From Magnetaquicoccus sp039908525 (GTDB lineage Bacteria; Pseudomonadota; Magnetococcia; Magnetococcales; Magnetaquicoccaceae): DNA of 64,000 nucleotides. The position numbers were made by a program, and so were the translations under genes. The notes beneath the pieces were generated by a model, which was not told the DNA's origin, searched no databases, and saw only the letters and a program-made list of their open reading frames with translations. Where the stretch lies: positions 124,001-188,000 of the forward strand of contig JAMOAY010000001.1 in the NCBI GenBank assembly GCA_039908525.1. The letters run 5' to 3'. Below, piece after piece: positions 1 to 7,763 of the stretch. Numbering within the stretch: the stretch's first letter is position 1; every line of letters begins with the position of its first letter.

Positions 1-486
1 GATCTTTTTGCAGTACAGGTTTCTGCCGAAACCCTGCGCCGTTCCACCCTCGCCCAGCTGAAGGGCGGTGCGCTGCTCAATCTGGAGCGGGCGTTGGCCT
101 ATGGCGGGCGCCTGCATGGTCATCTGGTCCAGGGACATGTGGATGGGGTGGGTCGGGTGGAGCGCCTGGCGCCGCAGGGCAACTCGTTGGAGGTCTGGTT
201 CCGAGTCTCCGACACGGTGGGAAGGTATATCGTCGGGAAAGGATCCATCGCGGTGGATGGGGTCAGTTTGACGGTCAACGGGCTGGCGGAGGCGGCGGGT
301 ATCACCCGCTTCTCCGTCAACATCATTCCACACACACAGAAAAAGACCACGCTCTCCGTGCTCCGTGTCAACCGGGAGGTCAACATTGAGACCGATCTGT
401 TGGGTCGCTATGTGGAACGGTTGTTGGGTACCCGGCGAGAGGGGTGTGGCATCGACGAGGCCTACTTGCGGGCAAAAGGCTTTTGA
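1..486 (+). CDS. ribE: Riboflavin synthase alpha chain, 5' end missing
   Basis: Converts two 6,7-dimethyl-8-ribityllumazine molecules to riboflavin plus the pyrimidinedione, the last step of riboflavin synthesis. The frame is open from base 1 and reads through typical sequence, including VQVSAETLRRSTLAQLKGG and then GGHLVQGHVDG-like residues (HGHLVQGHVDGVG) of the lumazine-binding fold. The second barrel follows with the ISVDGVSLTVNGL-type motif (IAVDGVSLTVNGL). The start codon and the first part of barrel 1 lie outside the window. It is first in the run ribE-ribBA-ribH-nusB-thiL, all on the same strand, which is a common proteobacterial arrangement. Confidence 0.95.
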   Translation, partial: DLFAVQVSAETLRRSTLAQLKGGALLNLERALAYGGRLHGHLVQGHVDGVGRVERLAPQGNSLEVWFRVSDTVGRYIVGKGSIAVDGVSLTVNGLAEAAGITRFSVNIIPHTQKKTTLSVLRVNREVNIETDLLGRYVERLLGTRREGCGIDEAYLRAKGF

Positions 487-669
487 AGCACGGGGCTTGG
501 CCATTTTTGCTCCACAACGGGGGCGTGGGAACGGCTGCCCATGGACTCCCTGATCGTTGCGATGAAAAGCGGTCCGTTGTCCCGCCCACCGTTGGGTGCT
601 ACAATCCCGGCGGTGAGGGGTTGGCTGTCAGGGCGGCCCCGGGTGAGCAACGGCAAGGAACAGGCATCC

Positions 670-1902
670 GTGACCTTTCAGTTTCATTCCATCGAAGAGA
701 TTATCGAAGATTTTCGCCACGGCAAAATGGTCATCCTGGTGGACGACCAGGACCGTGAAAACGAGGGAGATCTGATCATCCCGGCCGATTGCTGCACCGC
801 CGAGTCGGTCAACTTCATGGCCAAACACGGCCGGGGGCTGATCTGCCTGGCATTGACCCGTGAACGGGTGCAGTATCTGCAGCTGCCCCTCATGGTGGTG
901 GACAACAACGCCAAGTTCAAGACCGCCTTCACCGTCTCCGTCGAGGCCAAAATCGGGGTCACCACCGGCATATCCGCCCAGGACCGGGCGCGCACCATTG
1001 CGGTGGCCATCGATGAGGGGAGCAACCCCTGTGACCTGGTACGACCCGGCCATGTCTTTCCCCTGGTGGCCCAGGAGGGGGGGGTGTTGGTGCGGGCCGG
1101 ACACACGGAGGCCTCGGTGGACCTCTGCCGCTTGGCCGGCCGCAAACCGGCTGCGGTGATCTGCGAGATTCTCAAGGACGACGGCAGCATGGCCAGGGTG
1201 CCCGACCTGATGCAGTTTGCCAAAGAGATGGACCTAAAGGTGGGCACCATCGCCGACCTCATCGCCTACCGCACCTCGCATGAGATGCTGGTGCACCGGG
1301 TCGTTGAGACCCGCCTGCCCAGCAGCCTGGGCGGCGAGTGGCATCTGCTGGTCTATACCAACGATGTGGATGATTTCCAGCATGTTGCACTGATCAAGGG
1401 CCGCATCGATCCCCAGCAACCGATCCTGGTGAGGGTCCATTCCGAGTGTCTGACCGGCGATCTGTTCGGCAGTCTGCGCTGTGACTGTGGCGAGCAACTG
1501 CACGCGGCCATGTCGCGCATTGGCCAGGAGGGAAGCGGCATTCTGCTCTATTTGCGCCAGGAGGGGCGGGGCATCGGCCTGATCAACAAAATGCACGCTT
1601 ATAACCTGCAGGATCGGGGGCTGGATACGGTGGAGGCCAACACCCAGCTGGGGTTCCCGGCCGATCTGCGCAACTATGGCATCGGGGCGCAGATCCTGCG
1701 GGATATCGGTGTGCGGCGCATCCGCATCCTCACCAACAATCCCAGGAAGATTATCGGGCTGGAAGGGTATGGTCTGGAGGTGGTGGAGCGGGTGCCCATC
1801 GAGATCCCCGCCAAGGCGGACAACGCGGCCTACCTGGAGGTCAAACGACACAAAATGGGACATTGGCTGCATCCATCGACCGATCAGAAATCAGAGGAGT
1901 GA
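670..1902 (+). CDS. ribBA: Bifunctional DHBP synthase / GTP cyclohydrolase II (RibBA)
   Basis: Supplies both riboflavin precursors: 3,4-dihydroxy-2-butanone-4-phosphate from ribulose-5-P, and the pyrimidine from GTP. The N-terminal DHBPS domain has DDQDRENEGDLIIPAD and GHTEASVDLCRLAG. The C-terminal GCHII domain keeps the zinc-binding cysteines in SECLTGDLFGSLRCDCG and the downstream RQEGRGIGL and LTNNPRK motifs, so both activities look intact. Many alphaproteobacterial homologues have a degenerate second domain; this one does not. The start is taken as GTG at 670 (MTFQFHSIEE) because AAGGA lies upstream and homology begins there. The frame is open further upstream without resemblance to the family. 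Length is 410 residues. Confidence 0.93.
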   Translation: MTFQFHSIEEIIEDFRHGKMVILVDDQDRENEGDLIIPADCCTAESVNFMAKHGRGLICLALTRERVQYLQLPLMVVDNNAKFKTAFTVSVEAKIGVTTGISAQDRARTIAVAIDEGSNPCDLVRPGHVFPLVAQEGGVLVRAGHTEASVDLCRLAGRKPAAVICEILKDDGSMARVPDLMQFAKEMDLKVGTIADLIAYRTSHEMLVHRVVETRLPSSLGGEWHLLVYTNDVDDFQHVALIKGRIDPQQPILVRVHSECLTGDLFGSLRCDCGEQLHAAMSRIGQEGSGILLYLRQEGRGIGLINKMHAYNLQDRGLDTVEANTQLGFPADLRNYGIGAQILRDIGVRRIRILTNNPRKIIGLEGYGLEVVERVPIEIPAKADNAAYLEVKRHKMGHWLHPSTDQKSEE

Positions 1903-1910
1903 GTTGCCAG

Positions 1911-2408
1911 ATGGACAGATCCACAACGCAGGAACCCGCAACCGGCGCTCCCACCCTGGAAGGCCAGCTGAATGCCTCCGGGCTGCGCTTTGCCATCGTG
2001 TTGTCCCGTTTCAACAGCTTTATCACCGAGCGTCTCTGCGAGGGCGCCCTGGACTGTCTGGTACGCCATGGGGCCAGGCGGGACGAGATCACCCTGATCC
2101 GGGTGCCGGGCGCTTTCGAGATTCCCCTGGCGGCCCAGAAGGCGGCCCAGAGTGGTCGCTACGATGGCATCCTCTGTCTGGGTGCGGTCATCCGGGGTGC
2201 AACACCCCATTTCGATTATGTGGCGAGTGAGGTGACCAAGGGGGTGGCCATGGTCTCACTGGCCAGCAACCTGCCCGTCGGTTTCGGCGTCCTGACCACC
2301 GACACGGTCGAACAGGCCATCGACCGGGCAGGCAGCAAGTCCGGCAACAAGGGCTGGGAGACCGCCCTTTCCGTCATGGAAATGGTCAACCTCCTGAAAC
2401 AGTTGTAG
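1911..2408 (+). CDS. ribH: 6,7-dimethyl-8-ribityllumazine synthase
   Basis: Condenses the RibA-derived pyrimidine with the RibB-derived butanone phosphate to give lumazine, the substrate of RibE. Diagnostic stretches are FAIVLSRFNSFI near the N-terminus, RVPGAFEIPLAA, CLGAVIRGATPHFDYVASEV and NKGWETALSVMEM at the C-terminus. The ATG at 1911 follows a GAGGAG ribosome site that sits on the ribBA stop, 8 nt upstream, suggesting translational coupling. Length is 165 residues including a slightly long N-terminal tail, within the family range. Confidence 0.95.
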   Translation: MDRSTTQEPATGAPTLEGQLNASGLRFAIVLSRFNSFITERLCEGALDCLVRHGARRDEITLIRVPGAFEIPLAAQKAAQSGRYDGILCLGAVIRGATPHFDYVASEVTKGVAMVSLASNLPVGFGVLTTDTVEQAIDRAGSKSGNKGWETALSVMEMVNLLKQL

Positions 2409-2531
2409 TCCTCTGTTCCGATCGGCGGGGGGAGCTGACGCCCCTCCGGATTGTCGTGCCAGAATGGCTGTTTTGCAGGGGTTTCCGTCATCAACAACAC
2501 ACAAGCATTCGCCACGGAGCTCGACATCGTC

Positions 2532-3095
2532 ATGATCAACGGCCAACCCCACCACGGAACCCCCAGCGGCCACACGGCCGAAGCATCCCCCACCCCTGTC
2601 CAGAGAAGGCGCACGGGTGGCAGTCGGCACAAGGCGCGGGAGTTGACCTTGCAGGCACTTTACCAAAGTGAAATCTCCGGGGATGGCATCCATCGGGCCG
2701 TGGATCAACTGTGCGAGGAGAACGCAGGCGGGCAGGCGGATCTGCTCTATTTCAAGACGGTGGCAGCGGGCACCTGGAATCGGCGCGCCGAACTGGACGC
2801 CTGGATCGCCAAGGCGGCCATCAACTGGTCTTTGCAGCGGATCTCCACGATTGATCTCAACATTCTTCGCCAGGGTGTCTACGAACTTCTGGCAGAACCG
2901 GAACTGCCCATCCAGGTGGTGATCAACGAAGCCATTGAGCTGTCCAAGCGGTATGGTGGCAACGGCTCCCGGTTGTTTGTCAACGGGGTGATGGACCGTC
3001 TGGCCAGTCAGATCCGCCCTGGCAGGATGGAAGCGGTGCGTCTGCCGTCCCCCTTGTGTGAAACGGATCCGTTCCAGACGGGCATCACGCCGTGA
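2532..3095 (+). CDS. nusB: Transcription antitermination factor NusB
   Basis: Small all-helical RNA-binding factor that joins NusE (S10) at boxA in rRNA antitermination. Recognised by SRHKARELTLQALYQSE at the start of the core, then ISTIDLNILRQGVYELL and PIQVVINEAIELSKRYG, followed by FVNGVMDRL. About 30 polar residues precede the core and about 25 follow it, so the 187-residue protein is longer than the usual 140-150. ATG at 2532 is the best start, with GGAG about 12 nt upstream; the frame is open further 5' without homology. nusB after ribH is a widely conserved order. Confidence 0.92.
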   Translation: MINGQPHHGTPSGHTAEASPTPVQRRRTGGSRHKARELTLQALYQSEISGDGIHRAVDQLCEENAGGQADLLYFKTVAAGTWNRRAELDAWIAKAAINWSLQRISTIDLNILRQGVYELLAEPELPIQVVINEAIELSKRYGGNGSRLFVNGVMDRLASQIRPGRMEAVRLPSPLCETDPFQTGITP

Positions 3096-3109
3096 ATGGG
3101 GAAAATCGC

Positions 3110-4153
3110 ATGACAGTTGCCCAACTTGAGACAGAGAGAGAGACGGTCGCGACGGTGGGGGAGTTTCCGCTGATTCAGCGTTTTTTTGCGCCGACGACCG
3201 GACCGTTGCCCTCTGGGGTGGTCATCGGTCGTGGCGATGATGCGGCGGTGCTCGGCGTACCGCGCACCCAGCAGTTGGTGATCAGTACGGACACCCTGGT
3301 GGAGGGGATCCATTTTCCCTCGGACGCCGATCCTTTGTTGCTGGGGCAGAAGGCATTGCGGGTCAACCTGTCCGACATGGCGGCCATGGCGGCCCAGCCC
3401 CGCTGGTATCTGTTATCCCTCTCCCTGCCGGCCAACACCCCGGTGACCTGGGTAGAGGCCCTGGTCGCCGGTCTGCACAAAGCGGCACAGCGGCCCTCCG
3501 CCGAGTTGGCCCTGGTGGGAGGCAACATCACGGGAGCCGCACCGGGGTCGATCAGCATCACCATCACCATTCTGGGACTGGTTGGCAAGGATAGGGCGGT
3601 ATCGCGCAGCGGGGCCCAGGTTGGGGATCACCTGCTGGTAACCGGCACCATTGGGGATGCCAGCCTGGGCTGGGCCATTCATCAGGGGGAGCTGACAGGC
3701 ATGGATGAGGAGAGCCAGGCGGCTCTGCAGCATCGGCACCAGCTGCCGGACCCCCCTGTCGAACTGGCCATTGCGTTGCAGGAATCGGCCTATCTGCGTT
3801 CTGCCATCGATGTCTCCGATGGGCTGGTCGCCGATTTGCGGCAACTGTGCCGGGCATCCGGGGTGGGGGCGCGCCTGTTTGCCGAACAGGTGCCTCTCTC
3901 AGCAGCGGCCCAGGCGCAGGTTGACCGGCAGGGAGAGGGATTGTTGGCACGGCTGCTGAGTGGGGGGGAAGATTACGAGTTGCTGTTTACCGTAGCCCCC
4001 ACGGTGGTACCGAGCGTCATGCTGCTGGCCGCAACGATGGGTGTGCGGATCACGGAAATCGGTCGTATCACCGGTGGCTCTGATGTGATCGTCACCTATC
4101 AAGAACAACCCATGAGCGTGGGTAGCGGGGGGTGGTGCCATTTCGGGCCTTGA
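3110..4153 (+). CDS. thiL: Thiamine-monophosphate kinase
   Basis: Phosphorylates thiamine monophosphate to thiamine pyrophosphate with ATP, in the cytoplasm. The PurM/AIR-synthase fold is shown by GEFPLIQRFF, GRGDDAAVLG (metal/ATP-binding aspartates), STDTLVEGIHF, the LRVNLSDMAAMAAQP segment, LLVTGTIGDASLGW, AIDVSDGLVADL and LSGGEDYELLF. ATG at 3110 has GGGGA 7 nt upstream. A GTG at 3092 that overlaps the nusB stop (GTGA) would add six residues and cannot be excluded. Last gene of the rightward operon; it converges on fliP. Confidence 0.93.
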   Translation: MTVAQLETERETVATVGEFPLIQRFFAPTTGPLPSGVVIGRGDDAAVLGVPRTQQLVISTDTLVEGIHFPSDADPLLLGQKALRVNLSDMAAMAAQPRWYLLSLSLPANTPVTWVEALVAGLHKAAQRPSAELALVGGNITGAAPGSISITITILGLVGKDRAVSRSGAQVGDHLLVTGTIGDASLGWAIHQGELTGMDEESQAALQHRHQLPDPPVELAIALQESAYLRSAIDVSDGLVADLRQLCRASGVGARLFAEQVPLSAAAQAQVDRQGEGLLARLLSGGEDYELLFTVAPTVVPSVMLLAATMGVRITEIGRITGGSDVIVTYQEQPMSVGSGGWCHFGP

Positions 4154-4213
4154 GTTTGCTCGGTAAGCGCCCGCCCAATGCAGAAATCAACCTTGCCGGA
4201 TTGCAAGAGGCGG

Positions 4214-4990
4214 TTATTTGAAGGACTGTACCAGCGAGCCCACCACCAACGCCCACCCGTCCACCAACACAAACAGGATGAGCTTGACCGGCATGGAGAT
4301 CACCAACGGCGGCAACATCATCATACCCATGGACATGACCACGCTGGCCACCACCATGTCGACGATCAGAAAAGGCAGGTAGATCATGAAACCGATCTGA
4401 AAAGCGGTTTTCAGCTCGGAGATCATAAAGGAGGGAATCAGCAAACGCAGGGGTACATCGTTGGGACTCTGGGCCTTCTGCACACCCGAGAGCCGCAAGA
4501 AAAGGGCCAAATCCTTTTCACGGGTCTGACGCATCATGAAACCGCGAATGGGCACCAGAGCCCGCTCCAGAGCCTGCTCCTCGGAGATCTGCTTGTCCAG
4601 ATAGGGTTTCAAGGCATCTTCATGGACCCGATCGAACACCGGGCCCATGATAAAAAAGGTCACAAACAGAGAGAGAGCAATCAGCACCTGATTGGGCGGT
4701 TGGCCCTGCAACCCCATGGCCTGCCGCACAAAAGACATCACCACCACCACCCGGGTGAACGAGGTCACCATGATCAACAGACTCGGCACCAGGGAGAGCA
4801 GGGTCATCAGGGCCAGGATCTGCAACCCCACCCCGACCTGCTCCGGGTCTGCCTTGCCGGCCACACCACCCGACGAGAAGGTGACCCCCGGCAACGTGAT
4901 GTCGGCCGCCGTCACCCATGAGGGCATTATCCAGAGGGAGAGCAGCACGACCGCCCCCAACAGGAGTGACCCGCTACGCCGCCACGTCAC
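4214..4990 (-). CDS. fliP: Flagellar export gate protein FliP
   Basis: Core pentamer subunit of the type III export gate in the inner membrane. It has an N-terminal signal peptide (LLLGAVVLLSLWIMPSW) and the hallmark TSFTRVVVVMSFVRQAMGLQ, followed by PPNQVLIALSLFVTFFIM. The C-terminal part holds the LLIPSFMISELKTAFQIGF and VVASVVMSMGMMMLPP segments that line the gate. Length is 258 residues, typical. The start is GTG and overlaps the fliO stop by GTGA. Last flagellar gene in the window; fliQ/fliR/flhB do not follow, because thiL lies convergently 60 bp away. Confidence 0.95.
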   Translation of the reverse strand: MTWRRSGSLLLGAVVLLSLWIMPSWVTAADITLPGVTFSSGGVAGKADPEQVGVGLQILALMTLLSLVPSLLIMVTSFTRVVVVMSFVRQAMGLQGQPPNQVLIALSLFVTFFIMGPVFDRVHEDALKPYLDKQISEEQALERALVPIRGFMMRQTREKDLALFLRLSGVQKAQSPNDVPLRLLIPSFMISELKTAFQIGFMIYLPFLIVDMVVASVVMSMGMMMLPPLVISMPVKLILFVLVDGWALVVGSLVQSFK

Positions 4991-5571
4991 CGCCGCGAAC
5001 CCCGATCGACCAACAGAGGTTCATCCCCATGCGGATCCCGCGCACGCTGCCCCCTCTCTTTGGGCATCATCAGATCCACAGCCGGCTCTACCCCATCCTC
5101 GGCCAACTCCTCTCCCAGAAGATCCTCCTCCGTCAACTCGGCCAGCAGGGAGACATTCTCTTTGGTGATCCCGATCAACCAGTAGCGGGCTCCGACCCGA
5201 ATCAGGCGCACCCCCACGCCCGGCGCCAGATTGCGCCCATCCTCGATGAAGATGGGGCCACTGCCCCGCCATTGCGGACGCAACCGCTTGCTGACATAGA
5301 CCACCAGCGCCGCCAATGCCCCCAGCACCAGCAGATAACCCGCCACCTGGGTCGCCTCCGCCACCAGATTGATCGGCTGGGCCGGCTTGGCCTCCGCCGG
5401 TGCTCCCTTCCCCTCCAGGGTGGCCGACTTGACCTGTTCTGCGGCTGCCGGCGGTGGTTTGCTCTCCGCCCAGGCCGGCGACACCCCCCGCAACTCTCCG
5501 ACCCCGGCAACCATCAACCCAAGGGCGAACAGGAAAACCAGCCGTCTCGGCACACCCCTCGACCGGGTCAT
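4987..5571 (-). CDS. fliO: Flagellar biosynthesis protein FliO
   Basis: Single-span membrane protein needed for stable FliP ring assembly. It starts with a signal-like segment (LVFLFALGLMVAGVG), then an Ala/Pro/Lys-rich stretch and the transmembrane segment VAGYLLVLGALAALVVYVSKR. A small cytoplasmic beta domain follows (GVGVRLIRVGARYWLIGIT), ending in a charged tail. At 194 residues it is longer than the Escherichia coli protein. ATG overlaps the fliN stop by 4 nt, as does its own stop with fliP, giving tight coupling. Assignment rests on topology plus the fliN-fliO-fliP order. Confidence 0.88.
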   Translation of the reverse strand: MTRSRGVPRRLVFLFALGLMVAGVGELRGVSPAWAESKPPPAAAEQVKSATLEGKGAPAEAKPAQPINLVAEATQVAGYLLVLGALAALVVYVSKRLRPQWRGSGPIFIEDGRNLAPGVGVRLIRVGARYWLIGITKENVSLLAELTEEDLLGEELAEDGVEPAVDLMMPKERGQRARDPHGDEPLLVDRGSRR

Positions 5572-5891
5572 CAGCGCAGATTCTCCAACCGTTCCGCCAG
5601 AGAGACGATATCCGTGATGCGGATGCCCAACTTATCCTTGATCATCACCACCTCGCCGTAGGCCAGGAGCCGGTCATTGACATGGATCTCCAGAGGCTCG
5701 TCCGCCTCCTTCTCCAATTCGATCAGGGAGCCCTTGTTCAGTTTGAGGAGATCCCGGATCTGCATGCGCACATGCCCCAAACGTACCGAGACGTTCAGAG
5801 GAATGTCCATCAGGAGTTCCATGTTTTTGGGAAGCGCTTCCTCTTCGAAGCCAGAATCGGACAATTTCGTATCTCCAGTATCCAAATTCAA
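5571..5891 (-). CDS. fliN: Flagellar motor switch protein FliN
   Basis: C-ring subunit that with FliM sets rotation direction and docks export cargo. The SpoA domain is clear: MDIPLNVSVRLGHVRMQIRD, LNKGSLIELEKEADEPLEI, VNDRLLAYGEVVMIKDKLG and IRITDIV. The start is unusual. No ATG or GTG lies between the upstream in-frame stop and the core. Options are TTG at 5891 (given here), TTG at 5864 with GGAG 8 nt before it, or ATG at 5822, which would remove 23 acidic residues. A GC-rich hairpin repeat separates it from fliM upstream. Confidence 0.92.
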   Translation of the reverse strand: MNLDTGDTKLSDSGFEEEALPKNMELLMDIPLNVSVRLGHVRMQIRDLLKLNKGSLIELEKEADEPLEIHVNDRLLAYGEVVMIKDKLGIRITDIVSLAERLENLR

Positions 5892-5939
5892 GGGAGCTGC
5901 ACGCCGGCCACCTGACTACCCGGATGAGCGTCCCGGTTG

Positions 5940-6029
5940 CGGGGCTTCGCCCCGTACCCCACCAGAGGGCTTTGCCCTCTGGACACCCACTGGGGGCCGT
6001 GACGGCCCCCAGACCCCGGCATTTTTTTT
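5940..6029. repeat. GC-rich multi-hairpin intergenic repeat, copy A
   Basis: Lies in the fliN-fliM gap, inside the flagellar operon. It consists of consecutive perfect or near-perfect inverted repeats: GGGGCTTCGCCCC, AGAGGGCTTTGCCCTCT and TGGGGGCCGTGACGGCCCCCA, ending on the + strand in a T8 run. It closely matches the copy at 48917-49005 and is related to four others in the window. Confidence 0.85.
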
Positions 6030-6044
6030 GAAAATCAACAGACC

Positions 6045-7031
6045 CTAGGCTTCCGTCTCCTGGATACGGGTCACCCGCAACACCCGTCGACCATCCACCA
6101 CACCGGCCATTCCGTGAAACTTGACCATCCCCTCCACCTCCACCGGCATCTCGCTGGCAATATCCCGGCTGAGTGTCATGACATCCCCCACCTTGAGCCG
6201 CAACATGTCCTGCACCTTCATCGTCTCCCGCGAGACAATGGGCGACACCCGCAAAGAGACCATGCCCAACTGATGGTGGACCGACTCCATCCAGGCAGAG
6301 ACCCCCTCCACCTGATCTCTCTGGAAACCCACCTTGAGCTGCTGTTTGAACAACTCAAGAATCACCGAAGGGTAACAGATGGTCAGAATACCCTCCGTAT
6401 CCCCCACCTCCACGCCAAAAGTGATCAAAAATACCGTCTCATCCAGAGGGACCACCGCCGCGAACTGGGGCTGGTTCTCCCAGCGGGTCATGATCAAGCG
6501 GAAAGAGGCGTCCAGCTTTTTCCAGGCCAACTCGATCTGCTCCCGGGTCACCTCCATCACCCGGTCGATCACCTTCATCTCAAAGGGAGAAAAATTGCGC
6601 AGCGGGCGCTCCGAGGAGCCCGACCCCCCAAAGAAACCCTCCAGAATGTGGTACATGACATCGCCGCTGATGGAGATCAGGCTCATGGCCTGAGAGGGCT
6701 CCACCCGCATGATATTGATAAAGATGGGGGGATCCAGGGAGTGCAGAAAACGCCCAAAGATCTGATTGGTGGTGGATTTTGGTTGGACATGCACCTCGCG
6801 CCCCACCTTCTGGCTCAGCTTGAAAGAGAGCTGGGAGGCCAGATGCTCGTTGATCATGTCGAGACCGGGCATGGCGCCCACCCGAATCGCGGTCCTCTGA
6901 CCGAAGAAGAAGGGGGTCACCTTCTTCTCTTCTTTGGGGGTATCCTCCCTGGAGGCATCCAGATCGATGGACCCCTCCTCCAACCCCTGCATCAGGGCAT
7001 TGATCTCTTCCTCTGACAGGATCTGCGTCAT
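6045..7031 (-). CDS. fliM: Flagellar motor switch protein FliM
   Basis: C-ring protein that binds CheY-P and links FliG to FliN. Residues 2-18 (TQILSEEEINALMQGL) form the CheY-P-binding peptide. The middle domain carries PGLDMINEHLASQLSFKLSQ and the GGSG loop (EGFFGGSGSSERPLRNFSPFE). The C-terminal SpoA domain ends in GRRVLRVTRIQETEA. Length is 328 residues, normal. It sits 26 bp downstream of fliL, in the conserved fliL-fliM-fliN-fliO-fliP order. Confidence 0.96.
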   Translation of the reverse strand: MTQILSEEEINALMQGLEEGSIDLDASREDTPKEEKKVTPFFFGQRTAIRVGAMPGLDMINEHLASQLSFKLSQKVGREVHVQPKSTTNQIFGRFLHSLDPPIFINIMRVEPSQAMSLISISGDVMYHILEGFFGGSGSSERPLRNFSPFEMKVIDRVMEVTREQIELAWKKLDASFRLIMTRWENQPQFAAVVPLDETVFLITFGVEVGDTEGILTICYPSVILELFKQQLKVGFQRDQVEGVSAWMESVHHQLGMVSLRVSPIVSRETMKVQDMLRLKVGDVMTLSRDIASEMPVEVEGMVKFHGMAGVVDGRRVLRVTRIQETEA

Positions 7032-7057
7032 GGGCGTATTCTTGGGATCGGGCAGTG

Positions 7058-7567
7058 CTACTGGATGACAAATTCGGTGAAGTAGACCCGGGTGATGGTC
7101 CCGTTGACCAACAGGGCATTGATGCGGGAAAGCAACTCCTCCCGCAGACGGAACTTGCCCTCCAGAGCCTGCAACTCCTGGAAACTCTTGGAGGTCAACA
7201 GGGCCAGAATCACATCCTGCATCTGGGCCGCACGCCGGTCCAGCTCCGATTTCAACTCGGACGTACTCATCTCCAACTGGATGGTGGCCTTGAGGTAACG
7301 GCTCCCCTTCGGCTCATTCAGATTGACCACGAACGGCTCCAGTTTGTACATATCCCCGACCATGGCCGTGGCATCCTTGGCGACCTCGGCGGCCTTGGGC
7401 TCCGGCTGCAGCACCTTCTCCTCCTCGGCCTTCTTGGAGCCGACGCTGTTGCCGTAAAAATAACCGCCCCCACCCCCCAGCAGCAAGGCAACGACAGGAA
7501 TGATAATCTTTAACAGTCCGCCGCCACCGCCAGACCCTTTTTCTTCCTTCTCTGCCTCTTCCGCCAT
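7058..7567 (-). CDS. fliL: Flagellar basal body-associated protein FliL
   Basis: Inner-membrane protein surrounding the stator units. ATG at 7567 is chosen because AAGGGA stands 7 nt upstream; the frame is open further 5' without family resemblance. After a charged start (MAEEAEKEEK) come two glycine runs flanking the membrane segment LLKIIIPVVALLLGG. The periplasmic domain has MYKLEPFVVNLNEPKGSRYL and AAQMQDVILALLTSKSFQEL, then VYFTEFVIQ at the very end, all family features. Length is 169 residues. A 196-bp gap separates it from flgE upstream. Confidence 0.92.
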   Translation of the reverse strand: MAEEAEKEEKGSGGGGGLLKIIIPVVALLLGGGGGYFYGNSVGSKKAEEEKVLQPEPKAAEVAKDATAMVGDMYKLEPFVVNLNEPKGSRYLKATIQLEMSTSELKSELDRRAAQMQDVILALLTSKSFQELQALEGKFRLREELLSRINALLVNGTITRVYFTEFVIQ

Positions 7568-7763
7568 GGTCCGATCCCTTCCCTCTCTGTTTGAACCCGC
7601 GTTTTCCGTGGAAAACAACGCAGCAGGTATTTCCTGAACACCACCGCCGCCAACCGCCGGGAAGGAGGCCCGGCACAAACGGCGACCTGATACGGCGAAC
7701 AGGATAGCCCGCTATTCGGCGGAATGCAACACCTGACTGAGAAAAGTTGCCCTACCCCATCGA

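Noticed and set aside
487..669. Possible FMN riboswitch between ribE and ribBA
   Set aside because: No RFN-element conserved blocks could be found; only GC-rich spacer is visible.
6001..6029. T8 run after the last hairpin of repeat copy A considered as a dedicated terminator
   Set aside because: It points along the + strand, where no gene is transcribed into it; it is better explained as part of the repeat family.
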